From positions 1 through 64,000 of the forward strand of contig ONMF01000004.1 in assembly GCA_900318865.1 (NCBI GenBank): 64,000 bases of DNA. The letters are read 5' to 3'. Position numbers and translations under genes: made by a program. This document shows positions 10,501-18,430 of the stretch, piece by piece. Source of the DNA: an uncultured Prevotellaceae bacterium. Its GTDB lineage: Bacteria > Bacteroidota > Bacteroidia > Bacteroidales > Muribaculaceae. Position 1 is the stretch's first letter. Every line of letters begins with the position of its first letter. The notes under the pieces were generated by a model, which saw nothing but the letters and a program-made list of their open reading frames with translations, made no database searches and had not been told where the DNA came from.

Positions 10501-11048
10501 ATCAGGATGAGCCAGCGGTCGCTGCCGGGCTCGTCGGCTTGGTCTTCCCATTTCAGAATGAGCCAGAACACGAGTGCCGTGCAGAACGACGAGAAGGCGT
10601 ACACCTCGGCCTCGACGGCCGAGAACCAGAAGGTGTCGCTCCAAGTGTAGGCCAGTGCACCGGCCAGGCCGCTGCCCATGATGGCCAGATATTGCGCCAG
10701 GCCCATCTTGTCTTCTTCGCCATCGTTCACAAGCAGTTTCTTAACCATGTGGGTGATGGTCCAGAACAGCAGCAGGATGGTGAGTGCCGAGAAGATGGCG
10801 CTCATGGCATTGACACACACGGCCACCTTGGTGATGTCGCCACCGGCAAAGTTGGCGGCGAAGCGGGCCGCAAGAATAAAGATAGGGTTGCCGGGCGGGT
10901 GCCCGATTTCGCTTTTAAAACCTTGTGCCACAAATTCAGGGCAGTCCCAAAAACTGGCCGTGGGCTCCAGTGTGAGCAGATAGGTGGCAGCTGCCACCAC
11001 AAACACTATCCAGCCCAGCGTGTTGTTGATGAGTTTGTACTTCTTCAT
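7539..11048 (-). CDS. GT117/DUF2723-family membrane glycosyltransferase-like protein (1169 aa)
   Basis: The N-terminal half is a polytopic membrane domain of the DUF2723 (GT117) family, typical of Bacteroidota. It starts with a membrane segment, then the conserved loop EPTASFWDCPEF (28-39) and HPPGNP (50-55), where acidic residues occupy the place of catalytic carboxylates in GT-C enzymes. About ten further hydrophobic segments follow to about residue 680. The C-terminal half is soluble, with FTNGDNDTFPLWYCQEVE near 750, and probably extracytoplasmic. GT-C enzymes transfer sugars from lipid carriers; acceptor and sugar are unknown here. A TACTTTTG box (minus, 11115-11108) lies about 60 bp before the ATG. 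The CE4 deacetylase follows immediately. Confidence 0.85.
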   Translation of the reverse strand: MKKYKLINNTLGWIVFVVAAATYLLTLEPTASFWDCPEFVAQGFKSEIGHPPGNPIFILAARFAANFAGGDITKVAVCVNAMSAIFSALTILLLFWTITHMVKKLLVNDGEEDKMGLAQYLAIMGSGLAGALAYTWSDTFWFSAVEAEVYAFSSFCTALVFWLILKWEDQADEPGSDRWLILIAYVFGLSLGVHLLNLLCIPAIALVFYYRKYKNTTAKGSLITLLVSFGIIVFILYGLEPGFVEWGQYFDLLCVNTLGMSYNSGVLIYAILLVAVLVWNIYELYTGRSEGRIKLSFLMGILLSGALFIGDNMFIPVLLLIALAVYLFKFCPQIPTRIFANISLSILVIFIGFASYALILIRSNALTPLDENSPSNTFALAKYLSREQYGETPLLYGRTVFSEVVYKDAGNGTLKPDYSEGRAIYAQKVKENAGDKDEYVQLGYKTNYTYAPEQNMVFPRIHSEAHAREYQEWLDMEGTEVMATTHVDADGNAINKEPKIKPTVMENLRFFIEYQLNYMYWRYFMWNFAGRQNDIQGMGEVTQGNWVSGIPFIDNPRLGDQSLLPDDLGSGNKGHNVFYLLPLLLGVVGLLWQAYRGKRGIEQFWVVFFLFFMTGIAIVMYLNQTPSQPRERDYAYAGSFYAYAIWIGFGVAGLWRTILWLMAKKDKKSGQREELGNTTKGLAVAGLAALIGLGVPLQMVSQTWDDHDRSGRYAARDFGMNYLASLEPNAVIFTNGDNDTFPLWYCQEVENFRTDVRVVNLSYLATDWYIAQMQRPAYESAPLPMKADKMTFAYDNRQFNYFIDPDTMPVPVLKSLEHLYGPNYKNNPYGMSEIKYPRTFIPIDADQAIKAGVVTENQRDMVEEYIGLSLDRLGSGLTSSQVMSLDIIASSIEQGWKRPCYFAMTVPTSYYLGLSPYLRNTGMAYQVTPLKGMSESGDIMSATDKMYDNVMNKFRWGGIDVAKPGSLYLDETVRRMVTTLRSAMTTLAMDLTYEGMAAKEAGKNGQASFMGQAPQSYAADRFDKAVKVLNTMMEKLPLGAAPFAVQMGQQVADTYAFIGQQTGNKEATRKAIDILKAEVMRYAGYVRYYQSLTPGQYDRLTMVDRFIDQRYLPMLIQDYASLDEGGLETLMNQIQQQGVNLDRVYSFMKASKPEAQAGDEVTVEPDSQQ

Positions 11049-11167
11049 CTCAGTTGTACTATTGTTTTTTTGTTTTGTTCAATCGGTTGAGGTTGAGAAC
11101 CAAGCTACAAAAGTAGTGAAAACTTTCAACCCCGTCCCCATCCGAGGGAATTTATTAGCATTATTTA

Positions 11168-12850
11168 TTACTTGCCCTTGAGGTTGAGCAGGCGTTTCCA
11201 CTCGTCGGGCTTGGCCATCACCTGCACCACGGCATCGACACATTCATCGTCTTTGAGCGAATACTCTATCTGGCCGCGCTGATAGTAATACCGGTCCAGA
11301 ATCTCTTGTGCCAGCAGCCGCGAGATGTCGGCGCGGTGGATGTCCAGGTCGTGGTTCAGGTCGTGCTTGAGCAAGGTTTCCAGATGGTTGAAGGCGGCTG
11401 TGGTCGAGTCGTTCATGTAGCCCTCGGTCTTGGCCACCTTGCGCAGCTGCTCCAGCCCCACCTCGCACACTTTGTCGTACTGAAATTTCTTCGGGTCGAT
11501 GAAGCGCTTGAACTCGTTGAAGATGGTGTCGGTGATTTCAAAATCGGCCGGTGCGGGAACCTCGGGGTGCTCGCTGGCGTAGCGCGTGGCGAAGTCAAAA
11601 GCCCAGTGGTCGCGCACGATGTTGTAGACCAGCCGCGTGGCCTCGGGAGCCTCCACCTTCACATCGGGGGTGATGCCGCCACCGTCGCGCACCTCGCGGC
11701 CGTGAGCCGTGTGGAAGACTGTCGACAAGCTGTCGGGGCGGCGTTGGAAAGTGCCGTCGGCATTGCGCTGTGAGTAGTCGATTTCCTGAATGAGGCGGCC
11801 GCTGGGGATGTAGTACTTGGCGATGGTGACCTTGAGCATGCCGTCGAAGGGCAGTGGACGGGTGGTCTGCACCAGTCCTTTGCCGTAGGAGCGAGCCCCC
11901 ACTATCACGGCCCGGTCAAGGTCTTGCAGTGCGCCGGCAGTGATTTCCGAGGCGCTGGCGCTGCCGCCGTCGATGATGACGTAAAGCGGAATTTTGGTGT
12001 CGATAGGCTCGTTGGTGGTCTTGTAGATTTTCTCGCTCTGCTTGTCGCGGCCGCGGGTCACGAGCACCTGAGTGCCCTTGGGTACAAAGTGGCCCACAAT
12101 CTGCACGGCCGATTCCATGAGGCCTCCGCCGTTGTTCCGCAAGTCGAGCACGATGCTTTTTACGGCCGGATTTTTCTTGAGCTCGAGAAGGGCGTCCTTC
12201 ACCTGCCCGGCCGAGTGCTCATTGAAGGTGGTGAGGACGATGTAGCCGATGTTGCCGCGGATTACCCCGCTGAACGGGACGGGCGGCACCTTGATGGTTT
12301 CGCGGGTGAGCTCCACTGTCTTCACACTGTCGGTGTCGTAGGGGCGCACCACCTGCAGCCGCAGCCGCGTGTTGGCCTGCCCTCGCAGCGCCTTGCTCAC
12401 ACGGTCCTGGCTCCAGCCGTCGGTGCGCGCGGTGTCAATCATGACGATGCGGTCGCCCGGTCGCAGTCCGGCTCTTGCCGCCGGGCTTCCCTCGTAGGGC
12501 GAGGAGATGTAGACACCCTTTCTGTCATCGGTGCGCTGCATGATGTAGGAGCCGATGCCTCCGTACTCTCCGGTGGAGATGGTCATGAAGTCGTCGTGGT
12601 CCACCGCGGGGATATATTCGGTGTAGGGGTCGATGTCGTCGAGCATGGCGTTGATGGCGTTGTCGATCGACTTCTGCGGATTGATGGTGTCCACATAGTA
12701 GGTGTTAAGCTCCTTGTAGAGCACGTTGAAAATGTCGAGCTGGCGCGCGATGGCCGCGTCGTCGTTGACCACTTTGTCGGCCAGCACGTTGGCCGTGGCG
12801 GCAGCGCATAGGGTGAGTGCCACGGCCACGTTTCGTATAGTCTTTTTCAT
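11168..12850 (-). CDS. S41-family C-terminal processing peptidase (CtpA/Prc type)
   Basis: This is an exported serine protease. From the chosen start, MKKTIRNVAVALTLCAAATA is the signal peptide, followed by an N-terminal helical region, a PDZ domain (about 95-185, with a GGIGSYI ligand-loop sequence) and the S41 core. The catalytic Ser lies in GGSASASE and the Lys exactly 25 residues later in SYGKG, the usual Ser/Lys spacing. A Lys-rich C-terminal region of about 150 residues follows. An ATG 21 bp upstream (12871) is also in frame, but a TAATTTCG box at 12880-12873 abuts it, so I prefer the ATG at 12850. The GT117 gene lies 119 bp downstream with its own -7 box. Confidence 0.92.
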   Translation of the reverse strand: MKKTIRNVAVALTLCAAATANVLADKVVNDDAAIARQLDIFNVLYKELNTYYVDTINPQKSIDNAINAMLDDIDPYTEYIPAVDHDDFMTISTGEYGGIGSYIMQRTDDRKGVYISSPYEGSPAARAGLRPGDRIVMIDTARTDGWSQDRVSKALRGQANTRLRLQVVRPYDTDSVKTVELTRETIKVPPVPFSGVIRGNIGYIVLTTFNEHSAGQVKDALLELKKNPAVKSIVLDLRNNGGGLMESAVQIVGHFVPKGTQVLVTRGRDKQSEKIYKTTNEPIDTKIPLYVIIDGGSASASEITAGALQDLDRAVIVGARSYGKGLVQTTRPLPFDGMLKVTIAKYYIPSGRLIQEIDYSQRNADGTFQRRPDSLSTVFHTAHGREVRDGGGITPDVKVEAPEATRLVYNIVRDHWAFDFATRYASEHPEVPAPADFEITDTIFNEFKRFIDPKKFQYDKVCEVGLEQLRKVAKTEGYMNDSTTAAFNHLETLLKHDLNHDLDIHRADISRLLAQEILDRYYYQRGQIEYSLKDDECVDAVVQVMAKPDEWKRLLNLKGK

Positions 12851-12961
12851 CGGTGTGTTCATAAAAATCATGCGAAATTACTACATATCGCCGAATAAAC
12901 GCCATTCTTACCTATTAAAAAAGCCTTAATAGAGGTTTTTTTCTAAGTTTTTTTGAAAAAA

Positions 12962-12994
12962 TATTGCACAATTCAAATATTGCTACTAAATTTG
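12962..12994 (+). promoter_or_regulatory. Promoter for the tRNA-Asn pair
   Basis: TAAATTTG at 12987-12994 matches the Bacteroidota -7 consensus TAnnTTTG, and TATTG at 12962-12966 lies 20 bp upstream as a partial -33 element. The predicted start is about 40 nt before the first tRNA. Confidence 0.6.
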
Positions 12995-13037
12995 CACCGC
13001 AATTCGCCCCCGCAAGTGGGAGTGCGGGTTGAAGACT

Positions 13038-13111
13038 GCTTCAATAGCTCAGTTGGTTAGAGCACATGACTGTTAATCATGGGGTCGTTGGTTCAAGTCC
13101 ATCTTGAAGCG
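13038..13111 (+). tRNA. tRNA-Asn (anticodon GTT), copy 1
   Basis: The 74 nt fold as a cloverleaf: acceptor stem GCTTCAA with TTGAAGC, D stem GCTC/GAGC, anticodon stem CATGA/TCATG with GTT at 13072-13074, and T loop TTCAAGT. The discriminator base is G and CCA is not encoded. The second pair of the T stem is a T-T mismatch. A second identical copy starts 110 bp downstream. Confidence 0.95.
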
Positions 13112-13147
13112 CAAGTCGCGAGGGAGCGACTGAAAAATTCCCTCAAT

Positions 13148-13221
13148 GCTTCAATAGCTCAGTTGGTTAGAGCACATGACTGTTAATCATGGGGTCGTTG
13201 GTTCAAGTCCATCTTGAAGCG
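13148..13221 (+). tRNA. tRNA-Asn (anticodon GTT), copy 2
   Basis: This copy is identical over all 74 nt to the one at 13038, including the T-stem mismatch. The 36-nt spacer between them contains its own small hairpin (AGTCGC with GCGACT), which may help separate the two tRNAs during processing. The pair shares one promoter and one terminator. Confidence 0.95.
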
Positions 13222-13224
13222 CCT

Positions 13225-13256
13225 GAGAGAGTTGCGAGAGCAGCTCTCTCTTTTTT
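13225..13256 (+). terminator. Rho-independent terminator of the tRNA-Asn operon
   Basis: An 11-bp stem (13225-13235 with 13240-13250, including one G-U pair) closed by a GAGA (GNRA) tetraloop is followed by six T. Confidence 0.9.
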
Positions 13257-13434
13257 GCGTCTGTACTTGGGGAAGTGGTGAGGAAATTGGCATGAAATGA
13301 GGCTGTTTGTTTACATCCGCAAATAATTTTAAGAAGTTTTGCTAATATCTTAGTAATCAGATGAATAAGATTTTATTCACAGGGTTGTTAATAACTTTTT
13401 TGATGAAAATGTAAATTTCTGGGGTTTGGTTTTG

Positions 13435-13442
13435 TAAATTTG
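13435..13442 (+). promoter_or_regulatory. Probable -7 element of the dcw operon promoter
   Basis: TAAATTTG matches TAnnTTTG 46 bp before the rsmH ATG. A good TTTG at the expected distance is not seen, so this is a half-supported promoter. Confidence 0.45.
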
Positions 13443-13488
13443 TGCCGAATAATTGCTAACTTTACACCCTGAAAATAAAAACCTTGAG

Positions 13489-14409
13489 ATGGACCAGCCC
13501 GTTTATCACATTCCCGCGCTCCTGGAGCCCTGCATCGAAGGACTGAATATTCAGCCCGCCGGTGTGTATGTCGACGTCACTTTCGGTGGCGGCGGGCACA
13601 GCCGCGCCATTATGGAGCGGCTGGGAAGCGAAGGCCGCCTCTTCGGTCTTGACCAGGACATGGATGCGTGGGCCAATCGCATCGACGACCCGCGGTTTAC
13701 ATTTGTACATAGCAATTTCGCCTTTTTGGCCAATTTCATGCGGTTTCACCGCGTGAGCGGCGTGGACGGCATTCTGGCCGACCTGGGCGTGTCGTTTCAT
13801 CATTTCGACGACAGCGAGCGGGGGTTCTCGTTCCGCTTCGACAGCCCGCTCGACATGCGCATGAACCGCAGCAGCAGCCGCGATGCCCGCGCCGTGCTGG
13901 CCGAAAGCAGCGAAGAGCATCTGGCCGACGTGTTTTATCTCTACGGAGAGCTGAAGCAGGCCCGCCGCATGGCCGCGGCCGTGGTGCGTGCCCGTGCCGC
14001 CGGCGACATTGCCACCACCGGCAGGCTGGTGGAGGTGCTTCGCCCCATGATTCGGCCCGCTCAAGAGAAAAAAGAGCTGGCGCAGGTGTTCCAGGCGTTG
14101 CGCATCGAGGTGAACGATGAGATGGAAGTGCTCAAGCGCCTGCTCGGGCAGGCCGTGTCGCTGCTCAATCCCGGCGGGCGGCTGGTGGTCATAACCTATC
14201 ACTCGCTCGAGGACCGGCTGGTGAAGAATTTCATGAGAACCGGGAACATCGAGGGGCGGCAGGACAAGGACTTCTTTGGCCGCGTTCACACCCCCTTCAA
14301 GGTGGTGAACAACAAGGTGATTGTGCCCGATGCGGCCGAGGTGGCGCGCAATCCGCGCTCGCGCAGCGCCAAGCTGCGCATCGCCGAGCGCCTTGCCCCC
14401 GAGCAATAA
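13489..14409 (+). CDS. rsmH: 16S rRNA (cytosine1402-N4)-methyltransferase RsmH (MraW)
   Basis: RsmH methylates N4 of C1402 in 16S rRNA and is the usual early gene of dcw clusters. The 306 residues fit the family. VDVTFGGGGHS near residue 28 is the SAM-binding motif; ADLGVSFHHFDDSERGFSF and SPLDMRMN are characteristic of the family, and the C-terminal region carries VVITYHSLEDRLVKNF. A TTG 36 bp upstream is in frame, but the ATG at 13489 gives the standard N-terminus MDQPVYHIPALLEP. It is the first gene of the operon; no mraZ lies before it. The next gene begins 44 bp downstream. Confidence 0.97.
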   Translation: MDQPVYHIPALLEPCIEGLNIQPAGVYVDVTFGGGGHSRAIMERLGSEGRLFGLDQDMDAWANRIDDPRFTFVHSNFAFLANFMRFHRVSGVDGILADLGVSFHHFDDSERGFSFRFDSPLDMRMNRSSSRDARAVLAESSEEHLADVFYLYGELKQARRMAAAVVRARAAGDIATTGRLVEVLRPMIRPAQEKKELAQVFQALRIEVNDEMEVLKRLLGQAVSLLNPGGRLVVITYHSLEDRLVKNFMRTGNIEGRQDKDFFGRVHTPFKVVNNKVIVPDAAEVARNPRSRSAKLRIAERLAPEQ

Positions 14410-14453
14410 ATTCAGATTGACAACGAACTACGCAGCAAATCGGATATATAATC

Positions 14454-14801
14454 ATGGCAGCAAGCAAGAAAAACGGAAAGACCGGCAAGAAAATGGTCAA
14501 GCAAGTGGTGCAGGGGCGATCGTTCCTGTCGTTTGACTTCTTCAAGCACAACTGGATTTACATCGTGGCCGGCACGGCCATGATGCTGATGTACATCAGC
14601 AACAAGTACGTGTGCCAAATGAGCATCAAGGAAGTCATGGACTTGAAAGTGGAGCTTGACAACGCCAAGACCGACTGCGTCAATGCCAGCGCGCGCTATA
14701 ACTCGATGATACGTGAGAGCCAAATGAAAAGTTTTGTCGACACCATGCACATCGACCTGGCCAGCCCCGAACAACCACCTTATCAACTCGCATCGAAATG
14801 A
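14454..14801 (+). CDS. ftsL: FtsL-like division protein
   Basis: The 115-residue protein has a basic N-terminal tail rich in Lys, one membrane segment (about 33-52, WIYIVAGTAMMLMYISNKYV) and a periplasmic helical region of about 60 residues with coiled-coil character. This topology, small size and position between rsmH and ftsI are those of FtsL, which with FtsB and FtsQ activates septal synthesis. FtsL sequences diverge strongly, so the call rests on topology and context. Its stop overlaps the ftsI start (ATGA), which suggests translational coupling. Confidence 0.8.
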   Translation: MAASKKNGKTGKKMVKQVVQGRSFLSFDFFKHNWIYIVAGTAMMLMYISNKYVCQMSIKEVMDLKVELDNAKTDCVNASARYNSMIRESQMKSFVDTMHIDLASPEQPPYQLASK

Positions 14802-16900
14802 AACAGACCAATAAGAAATATATCCTCACCCGTTATTCACTTGTGGTGGGCCTGATGCTGCTCTTCTCGGGCTTCATCGTGTGGGACATGATTAAAACCT
14901 CGGTGATTTACTCCGACGACTGGAACCGCAAGGCCGACAGCATTCTCACCAGCGAGGTGCCCATCGAGCCCGAGCGCGGCAAGCTGCTGGCCGACAACGG
15001 CACGGTGCTGGCCGCCAACCTGCAGTACTACACCCTGCGCATCGACTGGTTCACTGCCGGCATCAAGGACAGCGTGCTGATGAAGAACATCGACCCGCTG
15101 GCCGACAGCCTGGCCGCATTCGACAAAAGCCGCACTGCCGCGCAGTGGCGCGAGAAACTGCTCACCGACCGCCAGCGCATACTCGACAACACCAAACGCC
15201 GCAACCGCGCCTATCGCGTGTTTGGCCGCATGCTGTCGCACAGCGAGTATGAGCGAGTGAAAAAATTCCCCTTCTTCAATCTGTCGAAGAATAAAAACGG
15301 ATTATACTACGAGCGCGAGTCCAAGCGATGCAAGCCTTACGGCTCCATGGCGTCGCGCTCCATAGGCAGCGTGGGCAAGGACAGCACCAGCAGCACGCTG
15401 CACGGCCGGTCGGGACTGGAGATGGCACTCGACACGCTGCTCTACGGCAAGCCGGGCACTGCCAAGCGCATCCAGCTCACCAACAGCATCGTCAAGGCCG
15501 AGAGTGTGCCCGCCGTCAAGGGGTACGACATCACCACCACCATCAGTGTGGCATTGCAAGACATCGTTGAGACCGAACTTTACAATATGCTCCACGAGAC
15601 CGATGCCCGCTGGGGCACCGCTGTGCTCATGGAGGTGGCCACCGGTGAAATCAAGGCCATCAGCAACCTGGAGTGGAAAGAAAATCTGGGCGACTACGGC
15701 GAGGGACGCAACAATGCCGTGCTGGGCTATGAGCCCGGCTCGGTGATGAAGCCCATCTCGATGATGGTGGCACTGGAGGAAGGTGTTGTCGACAACATCG
15801 ACGCACCCATCCAAACCGGTACGTCGTGGATGTACGAGGGTCGTCCCATAACCGACCCCCACGGCGGCGCGCAGCTCACTCCGCGGCAAATCATCGAGAC
15901 GTCGTCCAACATCGGCATGTCGAAAATCACCGTCAAGCGTTTTGGCAGCAATCCCGACGGATTCCGCCAGCGCTTGGAGCAGATGGGATTTTTCGAGCCG
16001 TTCCATTCGGGCATCGGCGGTGAGCGCACCCCCTATTTCCCCAAGCTGGGTAATGCTCGTGCCGACCGCGTGGCGCTCACGCGCATGGCCTTCGGCTATA
16101 GCACGCTCATTCCGCCGCTGAGCACACTGGCCATGTACAACGCCATTGCCAACGACGGCAAATATGTGCGTCCGCACCTGGTGAAAAAACTTTCGCGCGA
16201 GGGTCAGCCCGATTCCATTATCCCCATAGACTATATTCGCCGGCAAGTGTGCTCGCCGCAGAACGCGCAGAAGTTGCGCATCATGCTGCGCGATGTGGTG
16301 TGGGGCAGCCGCGGAACGGCGCGCAAGTGGGTGCAGGACGACAAAGTGGAGATTGCCGGCAAAACCGGCACGGCCTACACCATCAGCCCCGACGGCCACT
16401 ACGGCACTCAAAAACGATTGGCCTTCTGCGGGTTCTTCCCCTACGACAAGCCCAAATACTCTTGTGTGGTGCTCATGCTTGGCGCCAACCGTGGTGCCGG
16501 TGCCAGCAGCGGCATGGTGATGCGTAATGTGGCCCGCAAGATGTATGCCCGTGGTTTCTTGGGCTCGGCCCCCAATTATCAGGCCCAAGCCGAAAAGAAT
16601 GATGCCGCTGTGCAGGGTGCCGCGCAAGCCACGCTGTACGCATCGGCCAGCAAGCGGGTCACATCGAATGTCAAGAAGGGGTTGTCGCTGACGAAAGCCA
16701 CGGTTTTCCGCCAGCCACAGCCGGTGGAGAAAGGTGTGCCCAACGTGCGCGGATTAGGTGTGCGTGAGGCCATCTCGCGACTGGAAAACGCCGGCCTGTG
16801 CGTGCGCTTCAGCGGAACGGGCTACGTGGTGGAGCAGAGCCTTGCCGCCGGAGCGGCTTTCACCCGCGGCCAGGTCATCAACCTGCGGCTGATACATTAA
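14798..16900 (+). CDS. ftsI: Division-specific transpeptidase FtsI (PBP3) with a PASTA domain
   Basis: This is a class B penicillin-binding protein that cross-links septal peptidoglycan with FtsW. A membrane anchor covers about 14-32 and the pedestal domain about 55-240. The transpeptidase has the active-site SVMK (Ser315, Lys318), SSN (369-371) and KTGT (522-525). The last 50 residues, from VPNVRGLGVREAISRL, form a PASTA domain; Bacteroidota and Gram-positive division PBPs often carry one, E. coli FtsI does not. The length of 700 fits with this addition. It overlaps ftsL by 4 bp and is followed 33 bp later by murE. Confidence 0.96.
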   Translation: MKQTNKKYILTRYSLVVGLMLLFSGFIVWDMIKTSVIYSDDWNRKADSILTSEVPIEPERGKLLADNGTVLAANLQYYTLRIDWFTAGIKDSVLMKNIDPLADSLAAFDKSRTAAQWREKLLTDRQRILDNTKRRNRAYRVFGRMLSHSEYERVKKFPFFNLSKNKNGLYYERESKRCKPYGSMASRSIGSVGKDSTSSTLHGRSGLEMALDTLLYGKPGTAKRIQLTNSIVKAESVPAVKGYDITTTISVALQDIVETELYNMLHETDARWGTAVLMEVATGEIKAISNLEWKENLGDYGEGRNNAVLGYEPGSVMKPISMMVALEEGVVDNIDAPIQTGTSWMYEGRPITDPHGGAQLTPRQIIETSSNIGMSKITVKRFGSNPDGFRQRLEQMGFFEPFHSGIGGERTPYFPKLGNARADRVALTRMAFGYSTLIPPLSTLAMYNAIANDGKYVRPHLVKKLSREGQPDSIIPIDYIRRQVCSPQNAQKLRIMLRDVVWGSRGTARKWVQDDKVEIAGKTGTAYTISPDGHYGTQKRLAFCGFFPYDKPKYSCVVLMLGANRGAGASSGMVMRNVARKMYARGFLGSAPNYQAQAEKNDAAVQGAAQATLYASASKRVTSNVKKGLSLTKATVFRQPQPVEKGVPNVRGLGVREAISRLENAGLCVRFSGTGYVVEQSLAAGAAFTRGQVINLRLIH

Positions 16901-16933
16901 CCTTATTATATATAATATTAGTTCACGATTTAA

Positions 16934-18397
16934 ATGGAACCCAAAAAATTACATAGCATTATCGAGGGCTTGAAAGTTCTCAACATGGTGGGCAATGCCG
17001 ATGTGGAAATCACCGACCTCGTGGCCGATTCACGGCAAGTGCGGCCCGGAGCGATGTTTGTGGCCGTGAGGGGCGTGGCGGTGGATTCGCACCGCTTCAT
17101 CGACCAGGTGGCGCAGGCGGGTGCCGTGGCGGTGCTCTGCGAGCAGTTGCCCGCACAGTGCCAGCCTCAAGTCACCTATGTGGTGGTGCCCGACAGCACC
17201 GTGGCACTGGCCAAGGCTGCCAGCGCGTGGTTCGACCATCCGTCGCAGCACCTGCGCTTGGTGGGTGTCACCGGCACAAACGGCAAGACCACCGTGGCCA
17301 CGCTGCTCTACGAGCTCACACGGCTCATGGGCTATAAGGCCGGCCTGCTCTCGACGGTGAAAAACATAGTTGACACGCGCGAGACTCCTGCCGTGCAGAC
17401 CACCCCCGACCACCTGACCCTCAACCGCCTGCTTCATGAGATGGTGGAGGCCGGTTGCGACTATGCCTTCATGGAGGTGAGTTCGCATGCCTGTGTGCAG
17501 CGCCGCATCGAGGGTTTGGAGTTTGCCGGCGCCATTTTCACCAACCTCACCCGCGACCATCTCGACTTCCACAAAACGGTTGACAACTATATAGCGGCCA
17601 AGAAGTCGTTCTTCGACGCCCTGCCTTCCACGGCCTGGGCACTGGTCAATGCCGATGACAAGGTGGGCGCGGTGATGGTGCAAAACAGCCTTGCCAGCAA
17701 GCACACCTATTCGTTGCGGTCGCTGGCCGATTTCAAGGGCCGCGTGATTGAGGACAGGCTCGACGGCACACTGCTCGACTTCAACGGTCATCAGCTCGAG
17801 GTGATGTTCACCGGCCGGTTCAATGCCTATAATCTGCTGTCGGTCTATGGTGCCGCTTTACTGCTGGGATTCCCTGCCGACGAGGTGCTGGTGAAGATGA
17901 GCCTCCTGGTGCCCGTGGCCGGACGTTTCCAGACGATGCGCGCCCCCGGTGGCTTCACCGCCATTGTCGACTATGCCCACACTCCCGACGCACTGATTAA
18001 CGTGCTCGACACCATTGCCGAGGTGCTTGCCGGGCGTGGACACATCATCACCGTGTGTGGTTGCGGCGGAAACCGCGATGCCGGCAAGCGGCCCATCATG
18101 GCGCGCGAGGCCGCGCTGCGCAGCGACCGGGTGATTCTCACCAGCGACAATCCGCGCAATGAGGATCCCGAGGAAATCTTGCGGCAAATGGAAGAAGGCC
18201 TGGATGGTGACCTCGCGGCCCGCTGCCTGAAGATTACCGACCGCCGGGAAGCCATTCGCACAGCCTGCGCCCTTGCGCAGCGCGGCGATGTGGTGCTCGT
18301 GGCCGGGAAGGGGCACGAGAACTATCAGGAAATTCAGGGTGTCAAGCACCACTTCGACGACCGCGAGGTGCTGCAGCAAATTTTTGAAGGTCGATAA
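16934..18397 (+). CDS. murE: UDP-MurNAc-tripeptide synthetase MurE (meso-diaminopimelate adding)
   Basis: MurE adds the third amino acid to UDP-MurNAc-L-Ala-D-Glu in the cytoplasm. The 487 residues show the three Mur ligase domains, with the ATP loop GVTGTNGKTT at 111-120, the central TTPDHLTLNRLL, and DNPRNEDP starting at 405. The DNPR sequence is the known signature of enzymes that use meso-diaminopimelate, so the peptidoglycan is inferred to be of the mDAP type, as in other Bacteroidales. It sits between ftsI and mraY with 33-bp gaps on both sides. Confidence 0.97.
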   Translation: MEPKKLHSIIEGLKVLNMVGNADVEITDLVADSRQVRPGAMFVAVRGVAVDSHRFIDQVAQAGAVAVLCEQLPAQCQPQVTYVVVPDSTVALAKAASAWFDHPSQHLRLVGVTGTNGKTTVATLLYELTRLMGYKAGLLSTVKNIVDTRETPAVQTTPDHLTLNRLLHEMVEAGCDYAFMEVSSHACVQRRIEGLEFAGAIFTNLTRDHLDFHKTVDNYIAAKKSFFDALPSTAWALVNADDKVGAVMVQNSLASKHTYSLRSLADFKGRVIEDRLDGTLLDFNGHQLEVMFTGRFNAYNLLSVYGAALLLGFPADEVLVKMSLLVPVAGRFQTMRAPGGFTAIVDYAHTPDALINVLDTIAEVLAGRGHIITVCGCGGNRDAGKRPIMAREAALRSDRVILTSDNPRNEDPEEILRQMEEGLDGDLAARCLKITDRREAIRTACALAQRGDVVLVAGKGHENYQEIQGVKHHFDDREVLQQIFEGR

Positions 18398-18430
18398 CAC
18401 GTCATCCCACATTATAAATGAAATAACAAC

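Noticed and set aside
12851..12871. Longer N-terminus for the S41 peptidase
   Set aside because: A -7-like box abuts that ATG, and the downstream ATG at 12850 gives a classical signal peptide; still possible, as noted in its entry.
13262..13488. A hidden mraZ gene ahead of rsmH
   Set aside because: No plus-strand frame of about 140 codons with MraZ sequence exists there.
15302..16627. A 441-codon minus-strand open frame opposite ftsI
   Set aside because: Antisense shadow of a gene with intact SxxK, SxN and KTG motifs.
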